DNA of 64,000 nucleotides from contig NZ_KQ954256.1 of the NCBI RefSeq assembly GCF_001519065.1, positions 314,547-378,546 of the forward strand, in the 5' to 3' direction. How positions within the stretch are numbered: the stretch's first letter is position 1; the number at the start of each line of letters is the position of its first letter. Both the position numbers and the translations under genes were made by a program. The notes beneath the pieces were generated by a model. It was given only the letters and a program-made list of their open reading frames with translations. It made no database searches and was not told where the DNA came from. Below are positions 9,414-17,923 of the stretch, one piece after another. This DNA comes from Novosphingobium sp. FSW06-99. GTDB taxonomy: Bacteria; Pseudomonadota; Alphaproteobacteria; Sphingomonadales; Sphingomonadaceae.

Positions 9414-10004
9414 TTAGAAACTCCAGCTTTTCTTAGCCGCAAATTCGGGCAGCGGGGCAAAGTCGGCCTCACCCAGGCGGGTGAACACCAGTTCGCCGGC
9501 CGCACGACGACCGATTGCCAGCCGCGCCACGCCGCGTTCGATCAGGCCCGTCACCACCCGGCCCTGATCGGCCAGCACGGCGGCAAGCCCGGCGGGCGCG
9601 ACTTCGATCGCGCCATCGATCAGCACCAGCGAATAGGGTGCCGCCGCCGTCCAGTCGCCGTCGGGCGCGGCTACGGTTACCCGCGCGGCCAATTGCGCGG
9701 CGAGCGCGCCGAGATAGGTCCCGGGCTTGCCGATCACCAGTACGTGGTCGTCGGCGACCGGCACTGCGGCGGTCAGCATCTGCCCATGCGTCAACGCCGG
9801 GGCGAGCACTGTACCATCGCCCAGCGGCACGGCGCGGTCGATATAGGCAATCGCGCGGGCCGCATCGGGCACGTAATCTTCGCGCGGCAATGCGGCAAAT
9901 GCGGTCAGGATGGCCGGATCGTTCACCCCGCTGACTCGCAACTGGCTGTCGATCATCGCGCGGCGTGCCGCATCAAACCCCACGCGGTCTTGCACCAAGG
10001 TCAT
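9414..10004 (-). CDS. Protein-L-isoaspartate O-methyltransferase family protein with degenerate SAM motif
   Basis: This 196-residue protein aligns with the start of PCMT enzymes (RRAMIDSQLRVSGVNDP, FAALPREDYVPDA). The usual catalytic and cofactor signatures are altered: motif I is VLVIGKPGTYLGALAAQLA (about residues 88-106) rather than the GxGxG-rich form, and the SQP motif is replaced by LAPALTHGQML. It may have lost isoaspartyl repair activity. The start at 10004 follows GAGGGA. The gene is coupled to tolC downstream, a pairing recurrent in sphingomonads, so a role in envelope or efflux biology is possible but unproven. Confidence 0.8.
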   Translation of the reverse strand: MTLVQDRVGFDAARRAMIDSQLRVSGVNDPAILTAFAALPREDYVPDAARAIAYIDRAVPLGDGTVLAPALTHGQMLTAAVPVADDHVLVIGKPGTYLGALAAQLAARVTVAAPDGDWTAAAPYSLVLIDGAIEVAPAGLAAVLADQGRVVTGLIERGVARLAIGRRAAGELVFTRLGEADFAPLPEFAAKKSWSF

Positions 10005-10167
10005 GAATTCCCTCGTTAGCTGATGTCCGGACGCACTGGCGCCGCACAAGACTTGTTGCCAAAGCCCTAGATTATCATGCGACGCGCGCCAAGTTATTTG
10101 CATGTCGTCCGTCGAGGCGTAAGGGCGTTCGTCGAGTGCCCGTGCCACAGCAAAGGTGACAAGACAC

Positions 10168-11691
10168 ATGGCCAACATGGTGACCATCCGCGAAGCAGAC
10201 CTGATCGACAGTGTCGCCGACGCGTTGCAGTACATCAGCTATTTCCACCCGATGGACTATATCCGCGCCCTGGGTCAGGCCTATGAGGCCGAACAGGGCC
10301 CCGCCGCGCGCGATGCCATCGCGCAGATCCTGACCAACAGCCGGATGTGCGCCGAAGGCCACCGCCCGATCTGCCAGGACACCGGCATCGTCAACGTGTT
10401 CATCAAATGGGGGCAGAACTGCCGGCTGGAAAGCGACCAGAGCCTGCAGGACGTCGTCGATGAAGGCGTGCGCCGCGCCTATCTCAACCCCGACAACACG
10501 CTGCGCGCCTCGGTGCTGGCCGACCCGGCGTTCACCCGCCGCAACACCCGCGACAACACGCCGTGCGTGCTCCATGTCGAAATGGTCAAGGGCAGCAAAA
10601 TCAGCGTCGATGTGGCGGCCAAGGGCGGCGGCAGCGAGAACAAGTCGAAGTTCAAGATGATGAACCCCAGCGATTCAATCGTCGACTGGGTGGTCGAAAT
10701 GCTGCCGCAGATGGGCGCAGGCTGGTGCCCGCCGGGCATGCTGGGCATCGGCATCGGCGGCACTGCCGAACATTGCGTGCTGCTGGCCAAGCAGGCACTG
10801 ATGGAACCGATCGACATGGCGCAGTTGAAGGCGCGCGGGCCGCAGACCGATATCGAGCGGCTGCGCATCGAGATCTTCGACAAAGTCAACGCGCTGGGCA
10901 TCGGCGCGCAAGGGCTGGGCGGGCTGTCGACCATCCTCGACGTCAAGATCATGGATGCGCCGTGCCATGCCGCCGGCAAGCCGGTGGCGATGATCCCCAA
11001 TTGCGCCGCCACCCGCCATGCGCATTTCACGCTCGACGGATCGGGGCCCAGTTATCTCGAAGCGCCCCGGCTCGACGAATGGCCGCAAGTGCACTGGGCG
11101 CCCGATGCGGCGGCCAAGCGCGTCAATCTCGACACGCTGACCGCGCAGGACGTGCAGGGCTGGAAACAGGGCGATCGCCTGTTGCTCAACGGCAAGATGC
11201 TGACCGGGCGCGATGCCGCGCACAAGCGGATCAAGGACATGCTGGCCAAGGGCGAACCACTGCCGGTCGATTTTGCCGGGCGCGTGATCTATTATGTCGG
11301 CCCGGTCGATCCGGTGCGCGACGAAGTGGTCGGTCCCGCCGGACCCACCACCGCCACGCGGATGGACGGGTTCATGGACATGATGCTCGATCTGGGCCTG
11401 CTCGCCAGCGTCGGCAAATCCGAACGCGGCGCGGCGGCCACCCAGTCGATCGCCAATCACAAGTCGGCCTATCTGATGGCAGTCGGCGGCGCGGCCTATC
11501 TGGTGTCGCGCGCGATCAAGCAGTCCAAAGTGGTCGCCTTTGCCGATCTGGGCATGGAGGCGATCTATGAATTCACCGTCGAGGACATGCCGGTGACCGT
11601 TGCGGTCGATTCCGAAGGCCAGAATGTCCACCAACTGGCCCCGCTGGTGTGGAAGAAAAAGATCGCCGCCGAGGGCCTGCTGCCGGTTTGA
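10168..11691 (+). CDS. fumA: Class I fumarate hydratase, iron-sulfur type
   Basis: This 507-residue enzyme is the oxygen-sensitive [4Fe-4S] fumarase, which interconverts fumarate and malate in the TCA cycle. The N-terminal domain contains CQDTGIVNVFIKWG with a cluster cysteine. Further cysteines lie in GIGGTAEHCVLLAK and IPNCAATRHAHF. The C-terminal domain contains the KSERGAAATQSI and ADLGMEAIYEF segments. The length fits the two-domain form. The ATG at 10168 lies 11 bp after AAAGG; a GTG in frame at 10156 is less likely. Downstream are half of a palindromic repeat and a rho-independent terminator. Confidence 0.93.
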   Translation: MANMVTIREADLIDSVADALQYISYFHPMDYIRALGQAYEAEQGPAARDAIAQILTNSRMCAEGHRPICQDTGIVNVFIKWGQNCRLESDQSLQDVVDEGVRRAYLNPDNTLRASVLADPAFTRRNTRDNTPCVLHVEMVKGSKISVDVAAKGGGSENKSKFKMMNPSDSIVDWVVEMLPQMGAGWCPPGMLGIGIGGTAEHCVLLAKQALMEPIDMAQLKARGPQTDIERLRIEIFDKVNALGIGAQGLGGLSTILDVKIMDAPCHAAGKPVAMIPNCAATRHAHFTLDGSGPSYLEAPRLDEWPQVHWAPDAAAKRVNLDTLTAQDVQGWKQGDRLLLNGKMLTGRDAAHKRIKDMLAKGEPLPVDFAGRVIYYVGPVDPVRDEVVGPAGPTTATRMDGFMDMMLDLGLLASVGKSERGAAATQSIANHKSAYLMAVGGAAYLVSRAIKQSKVVAFADLGMEAIYEFTVEDMPVTVAVDSEGQNVHQLAPLVWKKKIAAEGLLPV

Positions 11692-11694
11692 GCA

Positions 11695-11750
11695 TCTGAT
11701 TCAAAATTCGCGGAAGAGCGAATTTTGAAGGCCGCACCGGCCCGCTCCCC
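11695..11750 (+). repeat. Palindromic repeat family 1, half copy A
   Basis: Starting four bases after the fumarase stop, TCTGA is followed by a perfect 12-bp hairpin (TTCAAAATTCGC, loop GGAAGA, GCGAATTTTGAA). The sequence GGCCGCACCGGCCCGCTCCCC then follows. The same outer hairpin and arm occur in the full copy at 52641-52804. The other half of the element is missing here, and a separate terminator follows. Confidence 0.85.
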
Positions 11751-11768
11751 ATTCGACCAACGACTGAT

Positions 11769-11806
11769 GGGCCCCGATTGCCGCACTGGCGCAATCGGGG
11801 CCTTTC
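11769..11806 (+). terminator. Rho-independent terminator after fumarase
   Basis: GGCCCCGATTGC and GCAATCGGGGCC form a perfect 12-bp stem with a 9-nt loop, followed by TTTCGTT. It lies about 80 bp after the fumarase stop and just past the half repeat, ahead of the sensor kinase gene. Confidence 0.75.
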
Positions 11807-11876
11807 GTTCTAGACGTCAGGTGATGGCCAGCTTTTCGAATGATGTGTGCGTCCCTTCCGCCTGGCAGAGGATCGC

Positions 11877-13241
11877 ATGAACGACGTACCCCACGTTCCC
11901 GCACGACAGGTGCTGGCATCGGCGGTTGCGCTGTGGCTGTGCTATTTCGTGCTGATCACGATGCGCGCGCTGGTGGTGGAACTGGGCGAATTCAGCGACA
12001 TGCTGTGGCGGCGTGCGCTGGTCACGCTGGCCGGGATTGTCGTGACGATGCTGGCCTGGCCGCTGTTGCGCAAATTCGACGGGCGCGCCACGTCGGTGCG
12101 ACTGGCGGCGGCGCTGGTGATCATGCTGCCCGCCGCGCTGGCGCTGGCGATAGTCAACCAGCAGGCGTTTGCCCCGGTCGAAGCGCAGATGATCGCCCGG
12201 CTGACCGACCAGACCCACGATCAGGCCCGCGACCAGACCCACAATCAGTCCATGCCGCCAATGCCCGTGCCGCCGGTACCCCCGCCACCAATGCCGGCAT
12301 CGCCCGTACCCCCCGTACCCCCCGTCCCGCCCAGCCCCCCGCACACCAAACTGCGCATCGCCCATGATCCGTCGGGCAACATGCTGGTCGATCTTGATGA
12401 TGATGACACCCCCGACACGGCCCCGTCGGCCAGCCCGGCGCGGCCAATCACGGTGATCCAGAATCCGGTCGAGCAGGAAGGGCTGTGGCGCCAGTTGACC
12501 GATGTGGCGCTGGGCCGTTATTTCCTGCTGATCGCCTGGGCGGCGCTCTATCTGGCGCTGGGCAATGCCGAAATGGTGCGCGCCGCCGAACGCCGCGAAG
12601 GCGAATATCGCCGTGCTGCCAAGGCCGCCGAATTGCGATCCCTGCGCTATCAGGTCAATCCGCATTTCCTGTTCAACACGCTCAATTCGCTGTCGGCGCT
12701 GGTGATGACCGGGCGCGCGGCGGCGGCCGAGCAGATGATCCAGACGATGTCGAGTTTCTACCGCCACAGCCTGGCCGCCGAACCCAGTGCCGAAGTGCCG
12801 CTGAACGATGAAATCGCGCTGCAGCGTCACTATCTGGAAATCGAGGCGGTGCGCTTTCCCGACCGCCTGAAGACGGTCTATCACGTGCCCGGCGATCTGG
12901 CCCATGCCCCGGTGCCGGGGATGATCCTGCAACCGCTGGTGGAAAATTCGATCAAATATGCGGTTGCCGCGACCACCCGCGCGGTGACCATCACGATCAC
13001 CGCGCGCAGCCATGCCGGGCAACTGGTGCTGACCGTGGCCGACGACGGCCCGGGCAAGACCGGGCACGAAGCCGGCACCGGAATCGGCCTGGCCAATGTG
13101 CGCAGCCGTCTGGCCGCGCGCTATGGCGCGGACGCATCGTTGCACAGCGGGCCGTGCGCCGGCGGAGGCTATGCCACCACGCTGACGCTGCCGCTGCTGC
13201 CCCCCGACCATCATCACCAAGGCGGCCCGTTCGATGCATGA
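11877..13241 (+). CDS. LytS-type sensor histidine kinase with proline-rich linker
   Basis: This 454-residue membrane kinase has three predicted N-terminal transmembrane helices (about residues 12-35, 46-66 and 74-94) and a fourth at about 213-231. A proline-rich segment lies between them (about residues 127-155, mainly MPP, VPP and PVPP units), preceded by repeated DQTH units. The His_kinase domain has the phospho-acceptor His263 in NPHFLFNTLN. The ATPase part has LVENSIKYAV and DDGPG and GTGIGLANV motifs. GAGGA precedes the ATG at 11877. It overlaps the LytTR regulator gene by 8 bp, and the two form one signalling pair. The stimulus is unknown. Confidence 0.9.
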   Translation: MNDVPHVPARQVLASAVALWLCYFVLITMRALVVELGEFSDMLWRRALVTLAGIVVTMLAWPLLRKFDGRATSVRLAAALVIMLPAALALAIVNQQAFAPVEAQMIARLTDQTHDQARDQTHNQSMPPMPVPPVPPPPMPASPVPPVPPVPPSPPHTKLRIAHDPSGNMLVDLDDDDTPDTAPSASPARPITVIQNPVEQEGLWRQLTDVALGRYFLLIAWAALYLALGNAEMVRAAERREGEYRRAAKAAELRSLRYQVNPHFLFNTLNSLSALVMTGRAAAAEQMIQTMSSFYRHSLAAEPSAEVPLNDEIALQRHYLEIEAVRFPDRLKTVYHVPGDLAHAPVPGMILQPLVENSIKYAVAATTRAVTITITARSHAGQLVLTVADDGPGKTGHEAGTGIGLANVRSRLAARYGADASLHSGPCAGGGYATTLTLPLLPPDHHHQGGPFDA

Positions 13242-13986
13242 TCTCCAACCCTTGCGCACATTGATTGTCGATGACGAACCGCTGGCGGTCGAACGCCTGC
13301 AGATCCTGGCCGCGCGCATCCCCGCGCTGCATGTTGTGGGCACTGCCAGCGACGGGGCGCAGGCGCTGCGGCTGGCCGAGGCGCTGGCGCCCGATCTGCT
13401 GTTGCTCGACATGACGATGCCCGAAATCGACGGGCTTGCGGTGGCGCGGCAACTGGCTGCAGGCGCCAGTCGTCCGGTGGTGATCTTTGTCACCGCGCAC
13501 GACCAGTTCGCGGTAGAGGCGTTCGACTGCGATGCTGTCGATTATGTGCTCAAACCCGTTGCGCAGGATCGGCTGACCCGCGCGGTCGAACGCGCGCTGG
13601 CGCGGCGGACCAGCGACGCGCCTGCGGCACCCCCGGCCGAAGTGGAACCGGGCGACTGGCTGGAAGAATTCTGGGTGCCCCATCGCAGCGAGCTGATCCG
13701 GCTGGCCGCGGCCGACATCGACCGCATCGATGCCGAACGCGATTATGTGCGCTTGCACGTCACCGACCGGTCATACCTGATGCTGCACACCATTCAGGGG
13801 CTGGAAGACCGGCTCGATCCGGCGCGGTTCATCCGCCTGCACCGTTCGACGATCGTGCGCCGCGACCGCATCGCGGGGCTGCGGCACGACGGGCTGGGCG
13901 TATGGTCGGCGGAACTGGCCGATGGCAGCGCGCTGCGCATCGGCCGGACTTATCTGCCCCGCGCCAAGGCGATGGCCGGGCGCTGA
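13234..13986 (+). CDS. LytTR-family response regulator
   Basis: This 250-residue regulator has a CheY-like receiver domain (DDEP at residues 13-16, phospho-acceptor Asp59 in LLLLDMTMP, and the conserved Lys in DYVLKPV). It also has a C-terminal LytTR DNA-binding domain (about residues 145-245, with RDYVRLHV, FIRLHRSTIVRRDRI and GRTYLPR). It acts with the overlapping kinase. LytTR regulators usually bind paired direct repeats upstream of a few targets; none is evident nearby. The gene ends 3 bp from the convergent decarboxylase stop, so there is no room for a terminator between them. Confidence 0.93.
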   Translation: MHDLQPLRTLIVDDEPLAVERLQILAARIPALHVVGTASDGAQALRLAEALAPDLLLLDMTMPEIDGLAVARQLAAGASRPVVIFVTAHDQFAVEAFDCDAVDYVLKPVAQDRLTRAVERALARRTSDAPAAPPAEVEPGDWLEEFWVPHRSELIRLAAADIDRIDAERDYVRLHVTDRSYLMLHTIQGLEDRLDPARFIRLHRSTIVRRDRIAGLRHDGLGVWSAELADGSALRIGRTYLPRAKAMAGR

Positions 13987-13989
13987 CCG

Positions 13990-15555
13990 TTATCTGTCCA
14001 GAACCACTTCGATCAATGTCGGGCGGGGCGTGGCAAACGACCGGGCCAGCGCGGCATCCCAATCGTCCGCCGTGTCAACGCGCACCGCGTCCACGCCTTG
14101 TGCCTGTGCCAGCCCGGCAAAATCGAGTCCGCCCAGATCGGTGCCCGGCACAATGCCCAGGCCGAACATCTCGGCAAAACTGTGCAGCGCCTGATAGCGC
14201 GCGTTGTTGAGCACGACAAAGCTGATCGGCAGATCGAGCCGGGCCGCGGTCCACAGTCCCTGGATCGCATACATCGACGATCCATCGCCCAGCAGCGCGA
14301 TCACGCGCGTACCCGGGCGCCCCAGCGCGACACCGATCGCGGCGGGCAGGCCGTGGCCCAGTCCGCCCGAGGCCGTGGTGTAAAAGCTGTCGGGTGCGAC
14401 CATCGGCAGGTGCGTCTGCATCGTCGCGCGGTGGCTGGGCGCTTCTTCGACCACCACGCTGCCCGGCGGGCGATGCGCCGCCAGCAGCGCCAGCGCCTGA
14501 TCGGCGCGCAACCGGCCACCCGGCGCGGGCGGCACGATCCGGCGCAAGGGCGGCGCGGGCCGCACCGGCGCAGGTGCGCGCAACAGCGCATCGAGCGCGG
14601 GGCGCAGACTGGTGACGATGGCGGTACCGACCGGCAGGGCACTGGCGGCGGCAGGATCGTCGACCAGTTGCCACACACCGGCACCTGGCGGCACATGCGG
14701 CCCGGCACCCTCGGCGTGATAGGTGAACACCGGCGCGCCGAGCACCAGGATCAGGTCGTGCCCGTCGAGCGCGGCCACGATCGCTTCGCGGAAGGCGGGC
14801 AGGAACCCTTGAAACAGCCGATGGTTTTCGGGAAAGCCGTTGCGCGCCGCCATCGGCGCCACAAACACCGCGGCATTGTGCGCCTCGGCCAGCGAGACGG
14901 TCTGTGCCCAGGCATCATCGCGCGCCACGCCTGCGCCAACCACGATCGCCGGACGCCGGGCGGCGGCGAGCGCATCGGCCAGCGCATCGAGCAATGCGGC
15001 ATCCCCGCCGATCTGCCGCGCCATCATGGTCACCGTGACGGGCGCACAGACCCGGTCCCAGTCATCGACCGGCACCGACACGAACACCGGGCCGCACGGC
15101 GGGGTCATCGCGATATGCCAGGCGCGCAGAATCGCCCCCGGCACATCTGCGGCGCGCGCGGGCTCGATCGCATATTTGACATAAGGGCGCGGGAATTCGG
15201 TGGCGCGTTCGGCAAACAGGAACGGATCGTGCGGCAGGATCGCGCGCGCCTGCTGGCCCGCTGTCACCACCAGCGGGGTCTGGTTGCGAAACGCGGTGAA
15301 CAGGTTGCCCAGCCCGTGGCCAAGGCCCGCCGCCGAATGCAGATTGACCAGGGCGGCGCGACGGGTGGCCTGTGCATAGCCATCGGCCATGCCGATCACC
15401 ACGGATTCCTGCAGCCCCAGCACATAGCGGAAATGCGCCGGAAAATCGCGAAACAGCGGCAATTCGGTCGATCCCGGATTGCCGAACACGGTGGTCATGC
15501 CCAGCGCATCGAGCAGCGCAACGGTGGCCTGGCGAACCGTGTGCGGCGCGGTCAT
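13990..15555 (-). CDS. mdlC: Benzoylformate decarboxylase (ThDP-dependent)
   Basis: This 521-residue enzyme closely follows the Pseudomonas benzoylformate decarboxylase pattern. The catalytic residues are present at matching positions: Ser29 (GNPGSTELPLF), Glu50 (LGLQES), His73 (NLHSAAG) and His280 (GAPVFTYH). The thiamine-diphosphate and magnesium site spans GDGSSMYAI at about 423-431 to NN at 450-451. Family members convert aryl glyoxylates to aryl aldehydes and CO2. The start at 15555 overlaps the transporter stop (ATGA), so it is the last gene of the leftward catabolic operon. A substituted phenylglyoxylate is the likely substrate, but related carboligases or lyases cannot be excluded. 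Confidence 0.88.
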   Translation of the reverse strand: MTAPHTVRQATVALLDALGMTTVFGNPGSTELPLFRDFPAHFRYVLGLQESVVIGMADGYAQATRRAALVNLHSAAGLGHGLGNLFTAFRNQTPLVVTAGQQARAILPHDPFLFAERATEFPRPYVKYAIEPARAADVPGAILRAWHIAMTPPCGPVFVSVPVDDWDRVCAPVTVTMMARQIGGDAALLDALADALAAARRPAIVVGAGVARDDAWAQTVSLAEAHNAAVFVAPMAARNGFPENHRLFQGFLPAFREAIVAALDGHDLILVLGAPVFTYHAEGAGPHVPPGAGVWQLVDDPAAASALPVGTAIVTSLRPALDALLRAPAPVRPAPPLRRIVPPAPGGRLRADQALALLAAHRPPGSVVVEEAPSHRATMQTHLPMVAPDSFYTTASGGLGHGLPAAIGVALGRPGTRVIALLGDGSSMYAIQGLWTAARLDLPISFVVLNNARYQALHSFAEMFGLGIVPGTDLGGLDFAGLAQAQGVDAVRVDTADDWDAALARSFATPRPTLIEVVLDR

Positions 15556-16856
15556 CAGCGCGCCTGAAGCCTGAACCGCGCCAACAGCGCGAACGCCGCC
15601 AGCGACCCGCTGCCCATCACCATGGCCACCACCGGCAGGCCCAGCCCGCCCTTGAACAGATATCCCGCCAGGATCGGCGACAGTGCCCCGCCGAACCGCC
15701 CGATGCCCACCGCAAAGCCGGTGCCGGTCGCGCGCACATGGGTGGGAAAGCCGGCCGCAAAGCTGGCATAGAACCCGACGATCGCGGCATTGGCAAAGAC
15801 CATGCCCAGCGATGCGGCCAGCGACCATACCAAAAGGCTCGACGCCTTGTCATGCAGGCCGAACGCGGCGATCCCCGCCGCCGATGCCAGCAGCGCGATC
15901 AGCGTCGGGCGCTTGATGCCAAAACGGTGCATGAACACCCCGAAACAGGCGCCGCCCAGCGCCCCGCCAAGATTGGCCGCCGTCAGCACGCCCGCCGCCT
16001 GGCTGGGCGAATGGCCCAGATCGGCGATGATCTTGGGCGCCCATTTCAGGATGAAATAGAAGCTGATGGCGTGAAAGAAGTACCCCAGCGTCAGCACGGC
16101 CGTCGTGCCGATCAGGCCGGGTTTGAGAATGTCGAGCACACTGGCGCGCGCGGCATCGGCGCTTTGCGGCGCCAGCCGGTCGAGCGTGGGCAAGCCAAAC
16201 CGCGTCAAGGTACGATTGATCCTCGCCAGCGCCCCGGCCGGGCGGCGTTGGTCGAGAAACGCCGGGGTTTCGGGTACAAACAGCCAGACCAGCGGGATGA
16301 ACACCGCGGTGGCCACCGCGCCCAGCATGAACACCGCGCGCCAGCTTTGCCCCTTGAGCACCTGACCGACGATCAGCCCGCCGATCACCCCGCCCAGCGG
16401 ATAGCCGATGACCATGATCGCCATCGCCAGGCTGCGGTGGCGCAAATTGGACAGTTCCGCCGCAACCGCGTTGATGGCCGCCAGCATGCCGCCGATACCC
16501 AGCCCGGTGATCAGCCGCCATACCGACAGATTGAGCGGGCTGGTGGCGGTGGTGGCCATCACCATGCCCAGCGTCATCACGCACAGGCACAGCAGGATCG
16601 TGCGCCGCCGCCCGACCATGTCGGCCAGGCCGCCCAGCACGATCGAGCCGGCAACCATGCCCCACAATTCCATCGACAGCACCACGCCCAGCGCTTCGCG
16701 CCCGACATGCCATTGTGCCGCGATGCCCGGCGCGGCGAACGCGCTCGACAGGATATCGAACCCGTCGAGCGCGTTGAGGCCGATGGTGATACCCACCGCC
16801 ACCCATTGCAACGGGTGCATGCGACCATGTTCGAGAATGCTGCGCGCCGTCGTCAA
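15555..16856 (-). CDS. MFS aromatic acid transporter (AAHS family)
   Basis: This 433-residue permease has 12 predicted membrane helices. It has the AAHS hallmark acidic motif in helix 1 (LNALDGFDILSSAF) and the loop 2-3 motif GGLADMVGRRR, both typical of PcaK, BenK and MhpT proton symporters for aromatic acids. It should import an aromatic substrate or an intermediate across the inner membrane. The start is a TTG at 16856 with GGGGGA about 7 bp upstream; an ATG at 16820 is the alternative but would trim the N-terminus. It lies between the dehydrogenase and decarboxylase genes of the operon. Confidence 0.87.
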   Translation of the reverse strand: MTTARSILEHGRMHPLQWVAVGITIGLNALDGFDILSSAFAAPGIAAQWHVGREALGVVLSMELWGMVAGSIVLGGLADMVGRRRTILLCLCVMTLGMVMATTATSPLNLSVWRLITGLGIGGMLAAINAVAAELSNLRHRSLAMAIMVIGYPLGGVIGGLIVGQVLKGQSWRAVFMLGAVATAVFIPLVWLFVPETPAFLDQRRPAGALARINRTLTRFGLPTLDRLAPQSADAARASVLDILKPGLIGTTAVLTLGYFFHAISFYFILKWAPKIIADLGHSPSQAAGVLTAANLGGALGGACFGVFMHRFGIKRPTLIALLASAAGIAAFGLHDKASSLLVWSLAASLGMVFANAAIVGFYASFAAGFPTHVRATGTGFAVGIGRFGGALSPILAGYLFKGGLGLPVVAMVMGSGSLAAFALLARFRLQAR

Positions 16857-16885
16857 GGATCGTCCCCCGGGTCATTTTTTGTGAT

Positions 16886-16913
16886 GATATATAGCAATGA
16901 CATCAGGGCGCAA
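16886..16913 (-). promoter_or_regulatory. Possible internal promoter before the MFS gene
   Basis: On the minus strand TTGCGC (16913-16908), a 16-bp spacer and TATATC (16891-16886) lie at the end of the dehydrogenase gene, about 30 bp upstream of the transporter start. This could give the last two genes some independent expression. It is weak sequence evidence only. Confidence 0.3.
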
Positions 16914-17904
16914 TCAGCACTTTGCAATCATGGGTGCGGCGGCGCAGCGTCTCGAACCGCAACGGTGTATCGGCGAGCGTGATCGTGCCCGTCACCAGGA
17001 GGCGTGGTTCGGCAGCACCCGCATCCAGCGCATCGAGCGCCGCCTCGTATTCGCCGCGCGTGAAAAACGCCGAGGTGATCAGCCGCAGTTCCTTCGACAG
17101 CATGGCAAAGCTGTTGATCGTGTCGGGCCGCGTGCACAGACCCAGCAGCACGATCGTGCCGCGATTGCGCACCTGATCGACCGCTTGCGCGATCAGGCCG
17201 GGCACGCCCACGCATTCGAACACCACATCGGCCTTGCCGCCCAGTGCACGCTCTGCGGCGCCGACCGGGTCGGTGGGGTCCACGGCAAACCCGGTCGCCC
17301 CCATTGCCAGCGCGCGCGCCTGCTGGTGCGGGGCAATGTCCTGCACCACCACATGCGTTGCGCCGCGCCGCCGCGCCCAGAACGCTACGGCCAGCCCGAT
17401 CGGCCCGGCCCCGAGCACCAGCACCCGGTCTCCCGGGCGCAATCCCGACAGGCTGACCCCATGCAACGCGACCGCCAGCGGTTCGATGATGGCGCCATCG
17501 GTCAGGCTGACCGAACAGGGCAGTTTGATGCACTGGTTGGGGCGGGTTACCGCAAATTCGGCATAGCCGCCGCCCTGCAGGCCGAACCCGGCGCACCAGG
17601 CGGGCTCTCCGGCCAGGCACGATGCGCACGTGCCGCACGATTGCAGCGGAATCACCGAAACCAGATCGCCGGTCGCCACGCCTTGGGTGCCGCGCCCCAG
17701 CGCCACCACTTCGCCCGCGAATTCATGCCCCAGCACGTCGCCCGCGCGTTTGCCGTAAGTCGCGTCTTCGGTCATGTGCAGGTCCGACCCGCAAATGCCG
17801 CAGCGCCCGACCCGGACCACCAGTTCGCCCGGACCCGGTGTCGGATCGGGCAGCGTGGCCATGGCCAGGGGCCGCCCCAGCCCCTGCATGACCACGGCCC
17901 TCAT
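16903..17904 (-). CDS. Zinc-dependent medium-chain alcohol dehydrogenase
   Basis: This 333-residue MDR-family enzyme has the catalytic zinc ligands in GICGSDLH and LGHEFAGEV. Four cysteines follow for the structural zinc (CGTCASCLAGEPAWC). The NAD(P)-binding motif is VLVLGAGPIGLAVA. It resembles threonine, butanediol and sorbitol dehydrogenase relatives that oxidise secondary alcohols. In this operon it could oxidise a benzylic or side-chain alcohol, for example a mandelate-like or aryl-glycol compound, to the ketone used by later enzymes. That role is inferred from position. The ATG at 17904 lies 19 bp after the Rieske gene stop. Confidence 0.88.
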   Translation of the reverse strand: MRAVVMQGLGRPLAMATLPDPTPGPGELVVRVGRCGICGSDLHMTEDATYGKRAGDVLGHEFAGEVVALGRGTQGVATGDLVSVIPLQSCGTCASCLAGEPAWCAGFGLQGGGYAEFAVTRPNQCIKLPCSVSLTDGAIIEPLAVALHGVSLSGLRPGDRVLVLGAGPIGLAVAFWARRRGATHVVVQDIAPHQQARALAMGATGFAVDPTDPVGAAERALGGKADVVFECVGVPGLIAQAVDQVRNRGTIVLLGLCTRPDTINSFAMLSKELRLITSAFFTRGEYEAALDALDAGAAEPRLLVTGTITLADTPLRFETLRRRTHDCKVLIAP

Positions 17905-17923
17905 TGGGCCCGGCCCCTGCCGA

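Noticed and set aside
12245..12345. Tandem short repeats within the sensor kinase gene as a possible CRISPR or minisatellite
   Set aside because: The repeats keep the reading frame, encode the proline-rich linker and lack spacers of regular length.
11817..13493. A 558-codon open frame on the minus strand
   Set aside because: It is antisense to the LytS/LytT pair. Its Gly, His and Arg-rich stretches are the reverse of the proline-rich linker.
15556..15828. N-terminal extension of the benzoylformate decarboxylase frame
   Set aside because: It lies inside the MFS gene in another frame. The ATG at 15555 aligns with the known family start, placing the catalytic residues at the expected positions.
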